Positions 7,527 through 13,370 are shown, counted from the stretch's first letter. The stretch is DNA of 24,251 nucleotides from a virus (IMGVR_UViG_3300046450_000504:1-24251), one strand, 5' to 3'. The notes: a model not told the origin generated them from the letters alone. Made by a program: numbers and translations.

Positions 7527-7534
7527 TATTTATA
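7527..7534 (-). promoter_or_regulatory. T4-type late promoter box before desaturase
   Basis: TATAAATA on the minus strand, 5 bases before the desaturase ATG and directly after the gp32 terminator. The predicted transcription start falls on or next to the ATG. Confidence 0.55.
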
Positions 7535-7537
7535 GTC

Positions 7538-7564
7538 AAAAAGAAGGCCCCGTTAGGAGCCTTC
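7538..7564 (-). terminator. Rho-independent terminator of the gp32 operon
   Basis: On the minus strand GAAGGC-T-CC, loop TAAC, GG-G-GCCTTC forms a 9-bp stem with one G-T pair, followed by five T. It lies 18 bases after the gp32 stop, separating replication genes from the late desaturase unit. Confidence 0.85.
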
Positions 7565-7581
7565 AAAAAAACTAATAGTTT

Positions 7582-8508
7582 TTAGTTATCTTCTGCAAGG
7601 GATTTGAAGTAAGATAATGTATCGTCCTCATCATCAGCCGAAACTGTTGGTGTGGATTCTACTGCTGGTGCTGCTTGGACAGATTTAACTTTTTCCATAA
7701 AGTTATCGTCTTCTGCGTCATCAGTCTGAGATGAAATCGACTCTGCCGATCTAGCTGTCTTTCCGCCTAGGACCATGTCCAATTTGGATTTAAGCTCTTC
7801 GTAGGTCTTGAATTGTTCTGGAGCGACTACGCCAGCTAAGCTGTGTTGTCTAGCCCAAACCTTTTCAATTTCATCATCATTATCAGATATAGAAGAAGGA
7901 CTTTCAAATTCACTTTTATCATAATTACGATATCCTTCTACTTGTCTGATTTTTAGTTTAAAGTTAGCGCCTTCCCAAAAGTCAAAAGGATTGACTGGGG
8001 TCTCGTCTTCAAACTGAGGTTGCATAACATCTTTAACTTTGTCAAAGATCTTTTTACCAAACTTATAAAGGTATACTTGTCCTTCATTAGCTGGGTTTGC
8101 TTTATCCTCTACTACCATTATATTAGCATAATAACTAAGACGTCTCTTTTGCTTACGAGCAATTTCCTTCTGCGACTCAATACCCGAGTTCCATAATTCA
8201 GAGTTTAATTCTGAAACTGGATCTTGTTTATTAAGTGTAGTAAGAGAGTTCTCAATATACCACTTACCGCCAGGTCCTTGAAATCCATGATTCCAGATCC
8301 TAACCCATGGCATATCCTCGCCTTGAGGTGCAGGTAAAAACCTGATAACGGCATAACCGTTTCCTGCTTTATCTACTGTTGGTTTCCATTCCCTGTCATC
8401 ACCCTTTGAAAAGTTAGATGTTGGGTTTGATATTTTTTCGACTTCCTTCATTAGGTTGTCAAATTTGCCTCGTGAATTCCGAAGCTCCGAAAGTGTACTA
8501 AACGACAT
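7582..8508 (-). CDS. 32: Single-stranded DNA binding protein gp32
   Basis: A 308-aa protein collinear with T4 gp32. It has an N-terminal cooperativity region (residues 1-25), an OB-fold core with NGYAVIRFLPAP, WNHGFQGPGGKWYIEN, RRLSYYANIMVV, VYLYKFGKKIFDKV and FWEGANFKLKI, and an acidic C-terminal tail from about residue 255 for partner binding. It coats single-stranded DNA in replication and recombination. The zinc-binding Cys/His cluster of T4 gp32 is gone; the protein has no cysteine at all, which as I recall also occurs in cyanophage homologues. Start: ATG at 8508 with AGGAG upstream. It follows gp33 and gp59 as in T4, and probably has a regulatory leader. Confidence 0.95.
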   Translation of the reverse strand: MSFSTLSELRNSRGKFDNLMKEVEKISNPTSNFSKGDDREWKPTVDKAGNGYAVIRFLPAPQGEDMPWVRIWNHGFQGPGGKWYIENSLTTLNKQDPVSELNSELWNSGIESQKEIARKQKRRLSYYANIMVVEDKANPANEGQVYLYKFGKKIFDKVKDVMQPQFEDETPVNPFDFWEGANFKLKIRQVEGYRNYDKSEFESPSSISDNDDEIEKVWARQHSLAGVVAPEQFKTYEELKSKLDMVLGGKTARSAESISSQTDDAEDDNFMEKVKSVQAAPAVESTPTVSADDEDDTLSYFKSLAEDN

Positions 8509-8568
8509 ATGTATTCTCCTGTATTTGCGTTGTATTTACGTTGTATAAGAACTATTTCTAGTTCTTGC
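8509..8568 (-). promoter_or_regulatory. gp32 mRNA leader, candidate autoregulatory operator
   Basis: A transcript from the late box at 8574-8581 would start near 8568. It would open with a hairpin of 8-bp stem AAGAACTA/TAGTTCTT and loop GAAA (8547-8566), followed by unstructured A-rich sequence containing two copies of AACG(T/C)AAATAC and then the AGGAG site. T4 gp32 represses its own translation by binding a structured leader followed by unstructured RNA. The layout is similar; regulation here is inferred. Confidence 0.45.
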
Positions 8569-9144
8569 AATTATATTTATAAGGCCTAGATGCTTTAAAT
8601 GAAGGTTATTGGTATTCTTTCCCATAAAGGGAGTATACTTGTTCACCATAAGAACTGTATCTTTTAGTATAAGATCGTCCTTATATTCATTAACAAACTG
8701 TAATCCTTTATTCAGTATAACTACGGTTTCTATTGCTATTTGTTTACCAAGTAGCAGTTTAAATATAAGAGGGTGTCCACTTGCCACAGTGGAGTCTTCT
8801 ATATTATCTTGTTCCATTCTTAATTGAATGGTGTTCAGATCCTGTTCAAATGTATATGCTAACTTCTGTTTGTTAGCTTTCCAAATGTTGTATGTTTCCA
8901 TTGCCTCGGAATCAAACATTCCGTGCCAACGTTTGCCACTAACAAAGTTAGCGACTAATATGTCTATTATGTCCTTCCTGTCGTAATCCCTAGCCATCTT
9001 ACGAAGTACCAATAAGTCTTTACGCTTAAGAAAAGTTTCTCGCTTTCCTCTTGTAGCAAACTTGTGTTTGGTAATATCATAAGACTCTGTAGTAAAGTGC
9101 AACTTCACAGCGAGGTAGATTTTATATACGTCAAAAGGATCCAT
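8536..9144 (-). CDS. 59: Loader of DNA helicase, gp59
   Basis: A 202-aa protein matching T4 gp59 (217 aa), which binds forked DNA and gp32 and loads the replicative helicase gp41. Recognisable segments are FDVYKIYLAVKLHF at the N terminus, ILVANFVSGKRWHG mid-protein, FEQDLNTI, and PLIFKLLLGKQIAIETVVIL, which corresponds to the T4 'YIFKLLQSNIISFETFILL' block. The order gp33-gp59-gp32 matches T4. It starts 1 base after the gp33 stop. Its last codons double as the hairpin of the gp32 leader. Confidence 0.88.
   Translation of the reverse strand: MDPFDVYKIYLAVKLHFTTESYDITKHKFATRGKRETFLKRKDLLVLRKMARDYDRKDIIDILVANFVSGKRWHGMFDSEAMETYNIWKANKQKLAYTFEQDLNTIQLRMEQDNIEDSTVASGHPLIFKLLLGKQIAIETVVILNKGLQFVNEYKDDLILKDTVLMVNKYTPFMGKNTNNLHLKHLGLINIIARTRNSSYTT
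8574..8581 (-). promoter_or_regulatory. Late promoter box upstream of gp32
   Basis: TATAAATA on the minus strand inside the 3' end of the gp59 gene, about 66 bases before the gp32 ATG. Confidence 0.45.
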
Positions 9145-9145
9145 T

Positions 9146-9448
9146 TTATAAAGGTAGCTTAGCGCGTTTCTTTTCTTTTAGAAGATTTAATTCTAATGCT
9201 TCTTCTTTAATTTTGTTTTTTAAGTTGGATGTGAGGAACTTTCCTATACTCTCAATTTCAATTTCTTTTTTAATACAGTAATCACATACAGCATCCATAT
9301 TAGATATTTTACTATTAAAAGCCATTCGCTCCATGTATTGTGAAAATTCTGTAGGAGTATGAAACTCCTTTGTAACTAAAAATATATCTGATATTTTTTC
9401 TTTTGTCATTTCTATCGTGTTATCCACGATTATTCTGGGTGGCATCAT
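9146..9448 (-). CDS. 33: Late transcription co-activator gp33
   Basis: A small helical protein (100 aa) whose C-terminal two-thirds resembles T4 gp33 in plan: MERMAF, then DAVCDYCIKKEIEIESIGKF, and KNKIKEEALELNLL, comparable to T4 'LEENSIPETQFAKF...IEKIQSEAIDENLL'. gp33 bridges RNA polymerase and the sliding clamp gp45 to activate late promoters, which agrees with the TATAAATA boxes here. Position before gp59 is as in T4. The first ATG (9448) has an AGGA site 9 bases upstream but overlaps the epimerase gene by 29 bases. An alternative start at 9409 (MTKEKI) has no strong ribosome-binding site. Confidence 0.8.
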   Translation of the reverse strand: MMPPRIIVDNTIEMTKEKISDIFLVTKEFHTPTEFSQYMERMAFNSKISNMDAVCDYCIKKEIEIESIGKFLTSNLKNKIKEEALELNLLKEKKRAKLPL

Positions 9449-10304
9449 AAGTTTTATTCCTGTCTATCCATTCATTAATATAATTGTGTACATTATGTGT
9501 TGCACCAATGTAAGGGTGTTCGCAAAACGTTCTCTGAGCTTCACCTTGCCTATCGAAAGAATGTACCATAGGGTGATCGAAGCATTTTGCTATTGATAAG
9601 ATTGTTTGAGGATCTCCAGAGCCAAAGTGTGCCGTATTAGGAACGCCTGGATCTGCTAATAACTCTAACATACCTTGTACAACATCGTCTACATGAGTGA
9701 AGTCTCTTTCCTTCTTACCTGTTCCGTATATTGTTAAAGGTTGTCCTTTCAAATAATCTTGTTTAAATTTTCTAACAACTGTGCTATACTCACCGTAGTC
9801 TGCTTCACCAGGCCCATACACGTTGTAGAAAAACATTAAAACATAATCTAATGAATAGAGTCTCTTATATAAGTCTAATGTAGATTCACACACCACCTTA
9901 CTAAATGTATATGGATTTGATTGTGACTCTACATACTGTGTACTAGAAGATGTAGCAAAATATAATTTACAATTAAATACTCTTGCCCAATCTGCTACTG
10001 CACATGTTGTGCTAACATTATTTGTTATTGTTTCTGTAGGATACTCTAAAGCTCTACGAACTCTAGGGCTATTTGCTAAATGAAAAATACAGACGGGTGG
10101 CTCTATAAAACTTTGATGAGGATTAAAATCCTTCACATCACAGTTATGGTATTCGACGTTGTTATGAGTAACGAATACTTTTCCTGTTCTGTTATCATCA
10201 ACTACGGTTACAAAGAACCCTTGTTCTGATAGTCTACGAACTAGGTGGGAACCAATAAATCCACACCCGCCTGTTACAATTACATTTGGTTTATCTGTTA
10301 ACAT
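9420..10304 (-). CDS. NAD-dependent NDP-sugar epimerase/dehydratase (extended SDR)
   Basis: A 294-aa extended short-chain dehydrogenase with the nucleotide-binding motif TGGCGFIGSHL (G12, G15, G18), D36-D37 for NAD ribose, and the catalytic pair Y132-K136 in PYTFSK preceded by ATSSSTQY. FYNVYGPGE and the late segment YGTGKKERDFTHVDDV are typical of NDP-sugar epimerases, decarboxylases and dehydratases such as GalE, RmlB and UDP-glucuronate decarboxylase. I cannot tell which reaction applies. It probably acts on nucleotide sugars for surface glycans or virion glycosylation. A sigma70-type promoter directly precedes it, with predicted transcription start at the ATG itself. Confidence 0.88.
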   Translation of the reverse strand: MLTDKPNVIVTGGCGFIGSHLVRRLSEQGFFVTVVDDNRTGKVFVTHNNVEYHNCDVKDFNPHQSFIEPPVCIFHLANSPRVRRALEYPTETITNNVSTTCAVADWARVFNCKLYFATSSSTQYVESQSNPYTFSKVVCESTLDLYKRLYSLDYVLMFFYNVYGPGEADYGEYSTVVRKFKQDYLKGQPLTIYGTGKKERDFTHVDDVVQGMLELLADPGVPNTAHFGSGDPQTILSIAKCFDHPMVHSFDRQGEAQRTFCEHPYIGATHNVHNYINEWIDRNKTYDATQNNRG

Positions 10305-10310
10305 GTGCTT

Positions 10311-10339
10311 ATTATACGACCTTTAACTGCTTTAGTCAA
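10311..10339 (-). promoter_or_regulatory. Sigma70-type promoter before the epimerase
   Basis: On the minus strand TTGACT (10339-10334), a 17-base spacer and TATAAT (10316-10311). The start codon ATG begins 7 bases after the -10 box, so the transcript is predicted to be leaderless. Near-consensus in both boxes and spacing. Confidence 0.7.
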
Positions 10340-10841
10340 CATCTTTATAGAAGATATGGTTATCTATCTTTACTGTTTTATTATAAACCATAGACCATTT
10401 GGGTTTAACCGCAGGACTATGATACCATAGTGCTCCTTGTGTGACGTCTACTGACTCGTATTCATACATTACTTCTGCTATTAAATGTATGTCTTCCCAC
10501 ACCTTGTAGTCTCTTACTTTGTCAGATTTTCCATCACAATACCAACTGAATTGGCACGAATGTAAATCTATCTTCCCGCTAGGGTAATACTTGGTTTGTT
10601 TAACTACTCCACAAACTGTGTCTGGAAATCTATTATCCTTTACTCTGTTTAATGTAACAAGAGCGACAGCCATTCTGCCTGGTGTTGATTCTCCTCTAGC
10701 TTCAAAATATATATTTTCAGCTAAACAATTTACCTCTTCTTGTGTTGTAGTTACAATCTTTTCTTTATTCTTCATTGTAGCATTTACTTCTTCTGCGATC
10801 ATCATAAACAATATCATCGGTACTGTTATCCATAACTTCAT
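10332..10841 (-). CDS. Secreted cell-wall hydrolase, SleB-like (Hydrolase_2)
   Basis: A 169-aa protein with a hydrophobic N terminus (ITVPMILFMMIA) ending in a plausible signal-peptidase site near VNA-TM at residue 21. The SleB/CwlJ-type domain follows: CLAENIYFEARGE (probable catalytic glutamate E47), GRMAVALVTLNRV, FPDTVCGVVKQ and CQFSWYCDGK, then GALWYHSP. These enzymes cut peptidoglycan. With its own export signal it could reach the periplasm without a holin, unlike the lysozyme at 5606-6064. A strong AAAGGAGG site precedes the ATG. It sits right after the tmRNA gene and may share its promoter. Confidence 0.85.
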   Translation of the reverse strand: MKLWITVPMILFMMIAEEVNATMKNKEKIVTTTQEEVNCLAENIYFEARGESTPGRMAVALVTLNRVKDNRFPDTVCGVVKQTKYYPSGKIDLHSCQFSWYCDGKSDKVRDYKVWEDIHLIAEVMYEYESVDVTQGALWYHSPAVKPKWSMVYNKTVKIDNHIFYKDVD

Positions 10842-10902
10842 ATGGTTCCTCCTTTAATAGTGGGCCCTATTGTAACAGGGTGGTGCCCATACCCCGACTA
10901 GC

Positions 10903-10956
10903 TTATGCCGCTAGTGCGTAACCATTTGCTTCTGCATTTAGTTTGTTTGCTTCTGC
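10903..10956 (-). other. tmRNA tag reading frame
   Basis: From GCA at 10956 the frame reads AEANKLNAEANGYALAA then TAA at 10905-10903. The terminal ALAA is the usual ssrA degron recognised by ClpXP. The resume codon is either GCA at 10956 or the GCA two codons later, giving a tag of 17 or 15 residues. Confidence 0.8.
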
Positions 10957-10959
10957 GTT
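10918..10959 (-). repeat. Tandem 21-base duplication inside the tmRNA tag
   Basis: Two consecutive 21-base units each begin AA(C/T)GCAGAAGCAAA(C/T), translated NAEAN-KL and NAEAN-GY. The first 15 bases differ only at two pyrimidines. Confidence 0.7.
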
Positions 10960-11120
10960 GGAAAATACCAACAAGTCTTCCGCCTTGACTTATTCTCCAC
11001 TTACCTTATTATTCCCTGTCGATCCTAATTCTCCCCCTCATTTTTTATTGGTGGAGGAGCCGGGAATTGCACCCGGGTCCAGAAAACTTTATTCGTAAGT
11101 ATCAACGAACAATAGTATTT

Positions 11121-11149
11121 ATTATACTTTAAAAGCATGTATTTGTAAA
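11121..11149 (-). promoter_or_regulatory. Sigma70-type promoter of the tmRNA
   Basis: On the minus strand TTTACA (11149-11144), a 17-base spacer and a perfect TATAAT (11126-11121). The predicted start near 11114 lies just upstream of the acceptor half of the tmRNA, after the terminator at 11176-11201. Confidence 0.75.
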
Positions 11150-11175
11150 GAGTGAAGAACACCATAAAAGCTAGA

Positions 11176-11201
11176 TAAAGAAAAGGTGCCTTACGACACC
11201 T
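11176..11201 (-). terminator. Rho-independent terminator
   Basis: On the minus strand AGGTGTC, loop GTAA, GGCACCT, then TTTTCTTT. The 7-bp stem contains one G-T pair that works only in the minus-strand RNA, fixing the direction. It ends the unit containing the 57-aa gene and insulates the tmRNA promoter. Confidence 0.8.
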
Positions 11202-11221
11202 ATTCAGTCTACGTTCTGAAT

Positions 11222-11395
11222 TTAAATACCCGTACTTGTAGCGTATATGATACCTATGGGCAATAGTAACGGAGCCGCCATAATCGCTACTAATTGAACC
11301 GCATCACAGATAAGACAAACCTTGTCATTCTCCCTAAGCCTTTCAACGTTGGTTTTCATGTGCTTCGCTACATTGCTGAATGTGGCAGTAGTCAT
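11222..11395 (-). CDS. Small single-span membrane protein, 57 aa
   Basis: An ORF of 57 codons starting MTTATFSNVAKHMKTNVERL and ending YATSTGI. The N-terminal half is charged and contains CLIC. The C-terminal half (about residues 33-52, VQLVAIMAAPLLLPIGIIYA) is a probable membrane span. The start is supported by AGGAGAGG, 5 bases before the ATG. A late promoter box lies 75 bases upstream and a terminator follows the stop by about 20 bases, so it can be a late monocistronic unit. A lysis or membrane role is possible, but I do not recognise the family. Confidence 0.7.
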   Translation of the reverse strand: MTTATFSNVAKHMKTNVERLRENDKVCLICDAVQLVAIMAAPLLLPIGIIYATSTGI

Positions 11396-11469
11396 GAAAC
11401 CTCTCCTATTGTTTTAGATGTTTATATTAATTTGTTATAATGTAGTATAGAACCACGTTATAACACTCT

Positions 11470-11477
11470 TATTTATA
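11470..11477 (-). promoter_or_regulatory. T4-type late promoter box before the 57-aa gene
   Basis: TATAAATA on the minus strand, with predicted start near 11464, in the gap between the 59-aa and 57-aa genes. Confidence 0.55.
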
Positions 11478-11539
11478 CAAAGTGACTCTATTTACGATAA
11501 TGTATTTGTAACTTTTATGTATTTATGGTGTAAATAGTA

Positions 11540-11719
11540 TTATTCATCGTCACCTTTACGCAAGTCTTCCTTTCGTTGTCTTCTAAATCTTTTATTGTAT
11601 TGCTGTTTAATCTTTTTTGCAACACCTGATCGGGTTAGATAAACATAATATTTACGAGCATTTGTAAGTGCATCGTATTCGTCGCCACCCTTTAATGGTA
11701 TCCTGTCTTTCTTAGGCAT
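11540..11719 (-). CDS. Small basic conserved phage protein, 59 aa
   Basis: An ORF of 59 codons beginning MPKKDRIPLKGGDEYDALTN and continuing ARKYYVYLTRSGVAKKIKQQ, with a strongly basic stretch YNKRFRRQRKEDLRK. The 'KGGDEYDAL...AR+YY' start is, from memory, a recurring small protein of marine T4-like phages, often near tRNA genes; its function is unknown. The basic, probably helical C-terminal half suggests nucleic-acid binding, which is inference. AAAGGA lies 7 bases before the ATG. It starts 20 bases after the 3' end of tRNA-Arg and is probably cotranscribed with it. Confidence 0.75.
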   Translation of the reverse strand: MPKKDRIPLKGGDEYDALTNARKYYVYLTRSGVAKKIKQQYNKRFRRQRKEDLRKGDDE

Positions 11720-11739
11720 TATAATCCTTTGTTGTATAT

Positions 11740-11816
11740 TGGTACGCCCTAGTGGATTCGAACCACTGACCCACAGCTTAGAAGGCTGTTGCTCTATCCA
11801 GCTGAGCTAAGAGCGT
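11740..11816 (-). tRNA. tRNA-Arg (anticodon UCU)
   Basis: A full cloverleaf on the minus strand. Acceptor ACGCTCT pairs with AGGGCGT (one G-T); the D arm is GCTC/GAGC; the anticodon stem ACAGC/GCTGT encloses CTTCTAA with anticodon TCT; the T arm is AGTGG-TTCGAAT-CCACT. CCA is encoded. It reads AGA codons, which are common in this AT-rich genome. It lies 8 bases after the nuclease gene, within the same transcription unit. Confidence 0.95.
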
Positions 11817-11824
11817 CTTGACTT

Positions 11825-12535
11825 TTATGAAGCAGAGTTAGCTAAGTGTGCCATCATATCGTTATTGATCTCTACCACTTCTTTGTTTTCATTTTCGTAC
11901 GCATCTCTAGTCTCAATTAACTGTGGTACAAAATCATCTCTCTTTTCAACCCATATTGCTGGGCCATCATCTTCCTGAGCCATTAGTATTACTGTTTGAC
12001 TTACAGGGATTCCTGTTCTTTCTTCAAACATAATGGCATAAGCAGCACACTGCATAAAATAACTATAGCATTGTGAACGGGTTTTCTTCTTCTTAGATGT
12101 TTTAAAATCTATTACAGAAAGCTTACCCTTGTACTCAGCGATGCAATCTACTTGCCCACCTAGTCTTAGGTGATCTGAATATAAGGTGCCTTCTAAACAA
12201 TGTATATTATCTATATCATTTAATAGTGGGCGGAACTCCCTGTACATCTCTTGATCGAGAATACTAAGTTTAGATACATCCTCATCTTTATTGTTGAGTG
12301 CATCCTCACATAGGGTATGTATTTTTGTTCCTCTTGTAGAAGCAACATTACTTATACGATTAGCTTCTGCCTCACCTACACGCTGACGCCAAGCTTGTAT
12401 AAATGGCTTGGATTTGTGTGATAGTATTGTGGTTACAGAAGGATATAATACACCAGAAGGTGTTTCATACCGCCTTCCGTTTTCTGTATTCTTTCGTTTA
12501 AGTTGTGCTACTTCAACGGGTATATGATTAAACAA
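11825..12535 (-). CDS. RecB-like PD-(D/E)xK exonuclease
   Basis: A 236-aa nuclease of the RecB/Cas4/MGME1 type. It has LYPSVTTILS, H73 in GTKIHTL, E115 (CLEGTLYS), LGGQVDCIAEY with D130, SVIDFKTSKK with D143-x-K145, and the trailing Q162-x3-Y166 motif (MQCAAYA). It likely degrades single-stranded or linear DNA, as in recombination, replication or host DNA turnover; marine T4-like phages carry homologues. The start codon is TTG at 12535, overlapping the stop of the preceding small gene by 8 bases, with GAGG about 9 bases upstream. tRNA-Arg follows directly. Confidence 0.82.
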   Translation of the reverse strand: MFNHIPVEVAQLKRKNTENGRRYETPSGVLYPSVTTILSHKSKPFIQAWRQRVGEAEANRISNVASTRGTKIHTLCEDALNNKDEDVSKLSILDQEMYREFRPLLNDIDNIHCLEGTLYSDHLRLGGQVDCIAEYKGKLSVIDFKTSKKKKTRSQCYSYFMQCAAYAIMFEERTGIPVSQTVILMAQEDDGPAIWVEKRDDFVPQLIETRDAYENENKEVVEINNDMMAHLANSAS

Positions 12536-12695
12536 TATCTTCTTCCTCTTCTTTATTCAACGAAGAAGCAGCCCAGCCCATTAACAACAAGCCTAGGGTA
12601 CTCCATAATAACATTTGGGATATGTCCATGGTGTCTTTTTCCAGCCCACCGGCAGCGCCCATGATAATCACAAATCCTAACATAAATCTAATCAT
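12528..12695 (-). CDS. Small membrane protein, 55 aa
   Basis: An ORF of 55 codons starting MIRFMLGFVIIMGAAGGLEK, then ISQMLLWSTLGLLLMGWAAS, and ending in an acidic tail EEEEDIV. Two hydrophobic segments (residues 3-17 and 27-43) with a short charged loop suggest a hairpin inner-membrane protein. From memory, a 'MIRF-LGF' small protein of this shape is common in marine T4-like phages; its function is unknown. AGGA lies 8 bases before the ATG, and the stop overlaps the start of the nuclease gene. It begins 1 base after the stop of the upstream gene. Confidence 0.75.
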   Translation of the reverse strand: MIRFMLGFVIIMGAAGGLEKDTMDISQMLLWSTLGLLLMGWAASSLNKEEEEDIV

Positions 12696-12696
12696 T

Positions 12697-12897
12697 CTAA
12701 TATCCTTTCGTCATATGTGAGTAACAGTCTGGGCCTGAATTGTCTAGTGGCAAGCCACATAAACAATCGGTATCACCTTCATCTTGAAGGCCAGGGAAGT
12801 TTGTAACCTTCCCTGCCTGTTCTAAGAATTTCCACTCTCTGTCAAAAGCTTCGTCCAACTTCTGTTGGGGGGATTTGTTAGTATCAAATATATTCAT
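12697..12897 (-). CDS. Small acidic protein with C-terminal cysteines, unrecognised
   Basis: A 66-aa protein taken from the ATG at 12897 (MNIFDTNKSPQQKLDEAFD). The frame is open further upstream to 12957, but that would overlap the preceding gene by 59 bases. The first two-thirds is charged and helical (LDEAFDREWKFLEQAG). The C terminus has CLCGLPLDNSGPDCYSH, a possible small metal site (C-x-C and a later C and H). It sits within a run of tightly packed genes behind the sigma70-type promoter at 13342-13370. I do not recognise a family. Confidence 0.6.
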   Translation of the reverse strand: MNIFDTNKSPQQKLDEAFDREWKFLEQAGKVTNFPGLQDEGDTDCLCGLPLDNSGPDCYSHMTKGY

Positions 12898-12898
12898 A

Positions 12899-13297
12899 TT
12901 AATTACTCTCTCTAAATGTGTAGCTTGGACCGTATTGGTTCGAGCCATCAATTGCATAATTACCTAGGATGTTACCTCTAGGTGTATTCAATGCTGGAGT
13001 ATTCCAACCTGCTGCTAATAAAACATCACCTTCTTTAAAAGTAACTTTCTTAATACCATTTGCCATTTTACGTTCTTTGACAAATTCGTTAATATTAACA
13101 AATCCCCAAACACTCTGGCTTTCACAACCACCAGCTGATACGTTAAACGTGTCTGCTGATATAATTTTAATGTATTTTTTACCTACACTAAAAGTATATG
13201 ATTTATACTTCGCCAAATTTGGGTGACGTAAATCCCCTTCCATCTTCAGATCTGCACATAACTGCTCAACCTTGTTTACTAGTTCTTCTTTTAACAT
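12899..13297 (-). CDS. Conserved phage protein of unknown function, 132 aa
   Basis: Taken from the ATG at 13297 (MLKEELVNKVEQLCADLK), which has GAGGA 5-6 bases upstream. The frame is open to 13363, but that ATG lies between the -35 and -10 boxes of the promoter, so it cannot be used from it; a middle ATG at 13330 would have a 5-base leader. The protein has an N-terminal helix, then strands around KYIKIISADTF, SQSVWGFVN and VTFKEGDVLLAAGWNTPAL, followed by PRGNILGNYAIDG. The 'F-GDVL-AAGWN-PA-N-PRGNI' pattern looks familiar from other phages, without a known role. It is the first gene of this early-type unit. Confidence 0.6.
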   Translation of the reverse strand: MLKEELVNKVEQLCADLKMEGDLRHPNLAKYKSYTFSVGKKYIKIISADTFNVSAGGCESQSVWGFVNINEFVKERKMANGIKKVTFKEGDVLLAAGWNTPALNTPRGNILGNYAIDGSNQYGPSYTFRESN

Positions 13298-13341
13298 ATT
13301 AGTCCTCACTATTTTAGTTTGTTTCTTCATTATATACCGTA

Positions 13342-13370
13342 AGTATACAGGGTTTTGGACCATATGTCAA
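13342..13370 (-). promoter_or_regulatory. Sigma70-type promoter, near-consensus
   Basis: On the minus strand a perfect TTGACA (13370-13365), a 17-base spacer and TATACT (13347-13342). The predicted start near 13335 leads the unit 13297 to 11540, including tRNA-Arg. Confidence 0.8.

Larger units (their letters stand above)
10855..11114 (-). ncRNA. ssrA: Circularly permuted (two-piece) tmRNA
   Basis: Read on the minus strand, the acceptor half comes first: T-stem CCGGG/CCCGG (11076-11072 with 11064-11060) closing a 7-base loop, then acceptor strand CTCCTCC (11059-11053), A and CCA (11051-11049). After only 11 bases the 5' half starts with GGGGGAG (11037-11031), which pairs over 7 bp with CTCCTCC (one G-T). 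The conserved segment GGATCGACAGGGAA follows. A frame ending GYALAA-stop (10956-10903) is the degradation tag. GTAAGT (11004-10999) can pair with ACTTAC (11100-11095) to hold the pieces together. The 3' region can fold TGGGC/GCCCA (10889-10861). This order, 3' half before 5' half, is that of alphaproteobacterial and cyanobacterial two-piece tmRNA. The outer ends are approximate. Confidence 0.9.

Noticed and set aside
10855-11060. One-piece tmRNA, or a tRNA at 11049-11080
   Set aside because: The T-arm/CCA half comes before the GGGGGAG half, so only a permuted tmRNA accounts for both acceptor strands and the tag. There is no anticodon arm for a tRNA.
12898-12957. N-terminal extension of the 66-aa gene
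   Set aside because: It would overlap the preceding gene by 59 bases and has no ribosome-binding site; the ATG at 12897 follows the upstream stop directly.
13298-13363. N-terminal extension of the 132-aa gene to the ATG at 13363
   Set aside because: That ATG falls in the spacer of a near-consensus promoter; the ATG at 13297 has a proper ribosome-binding site.
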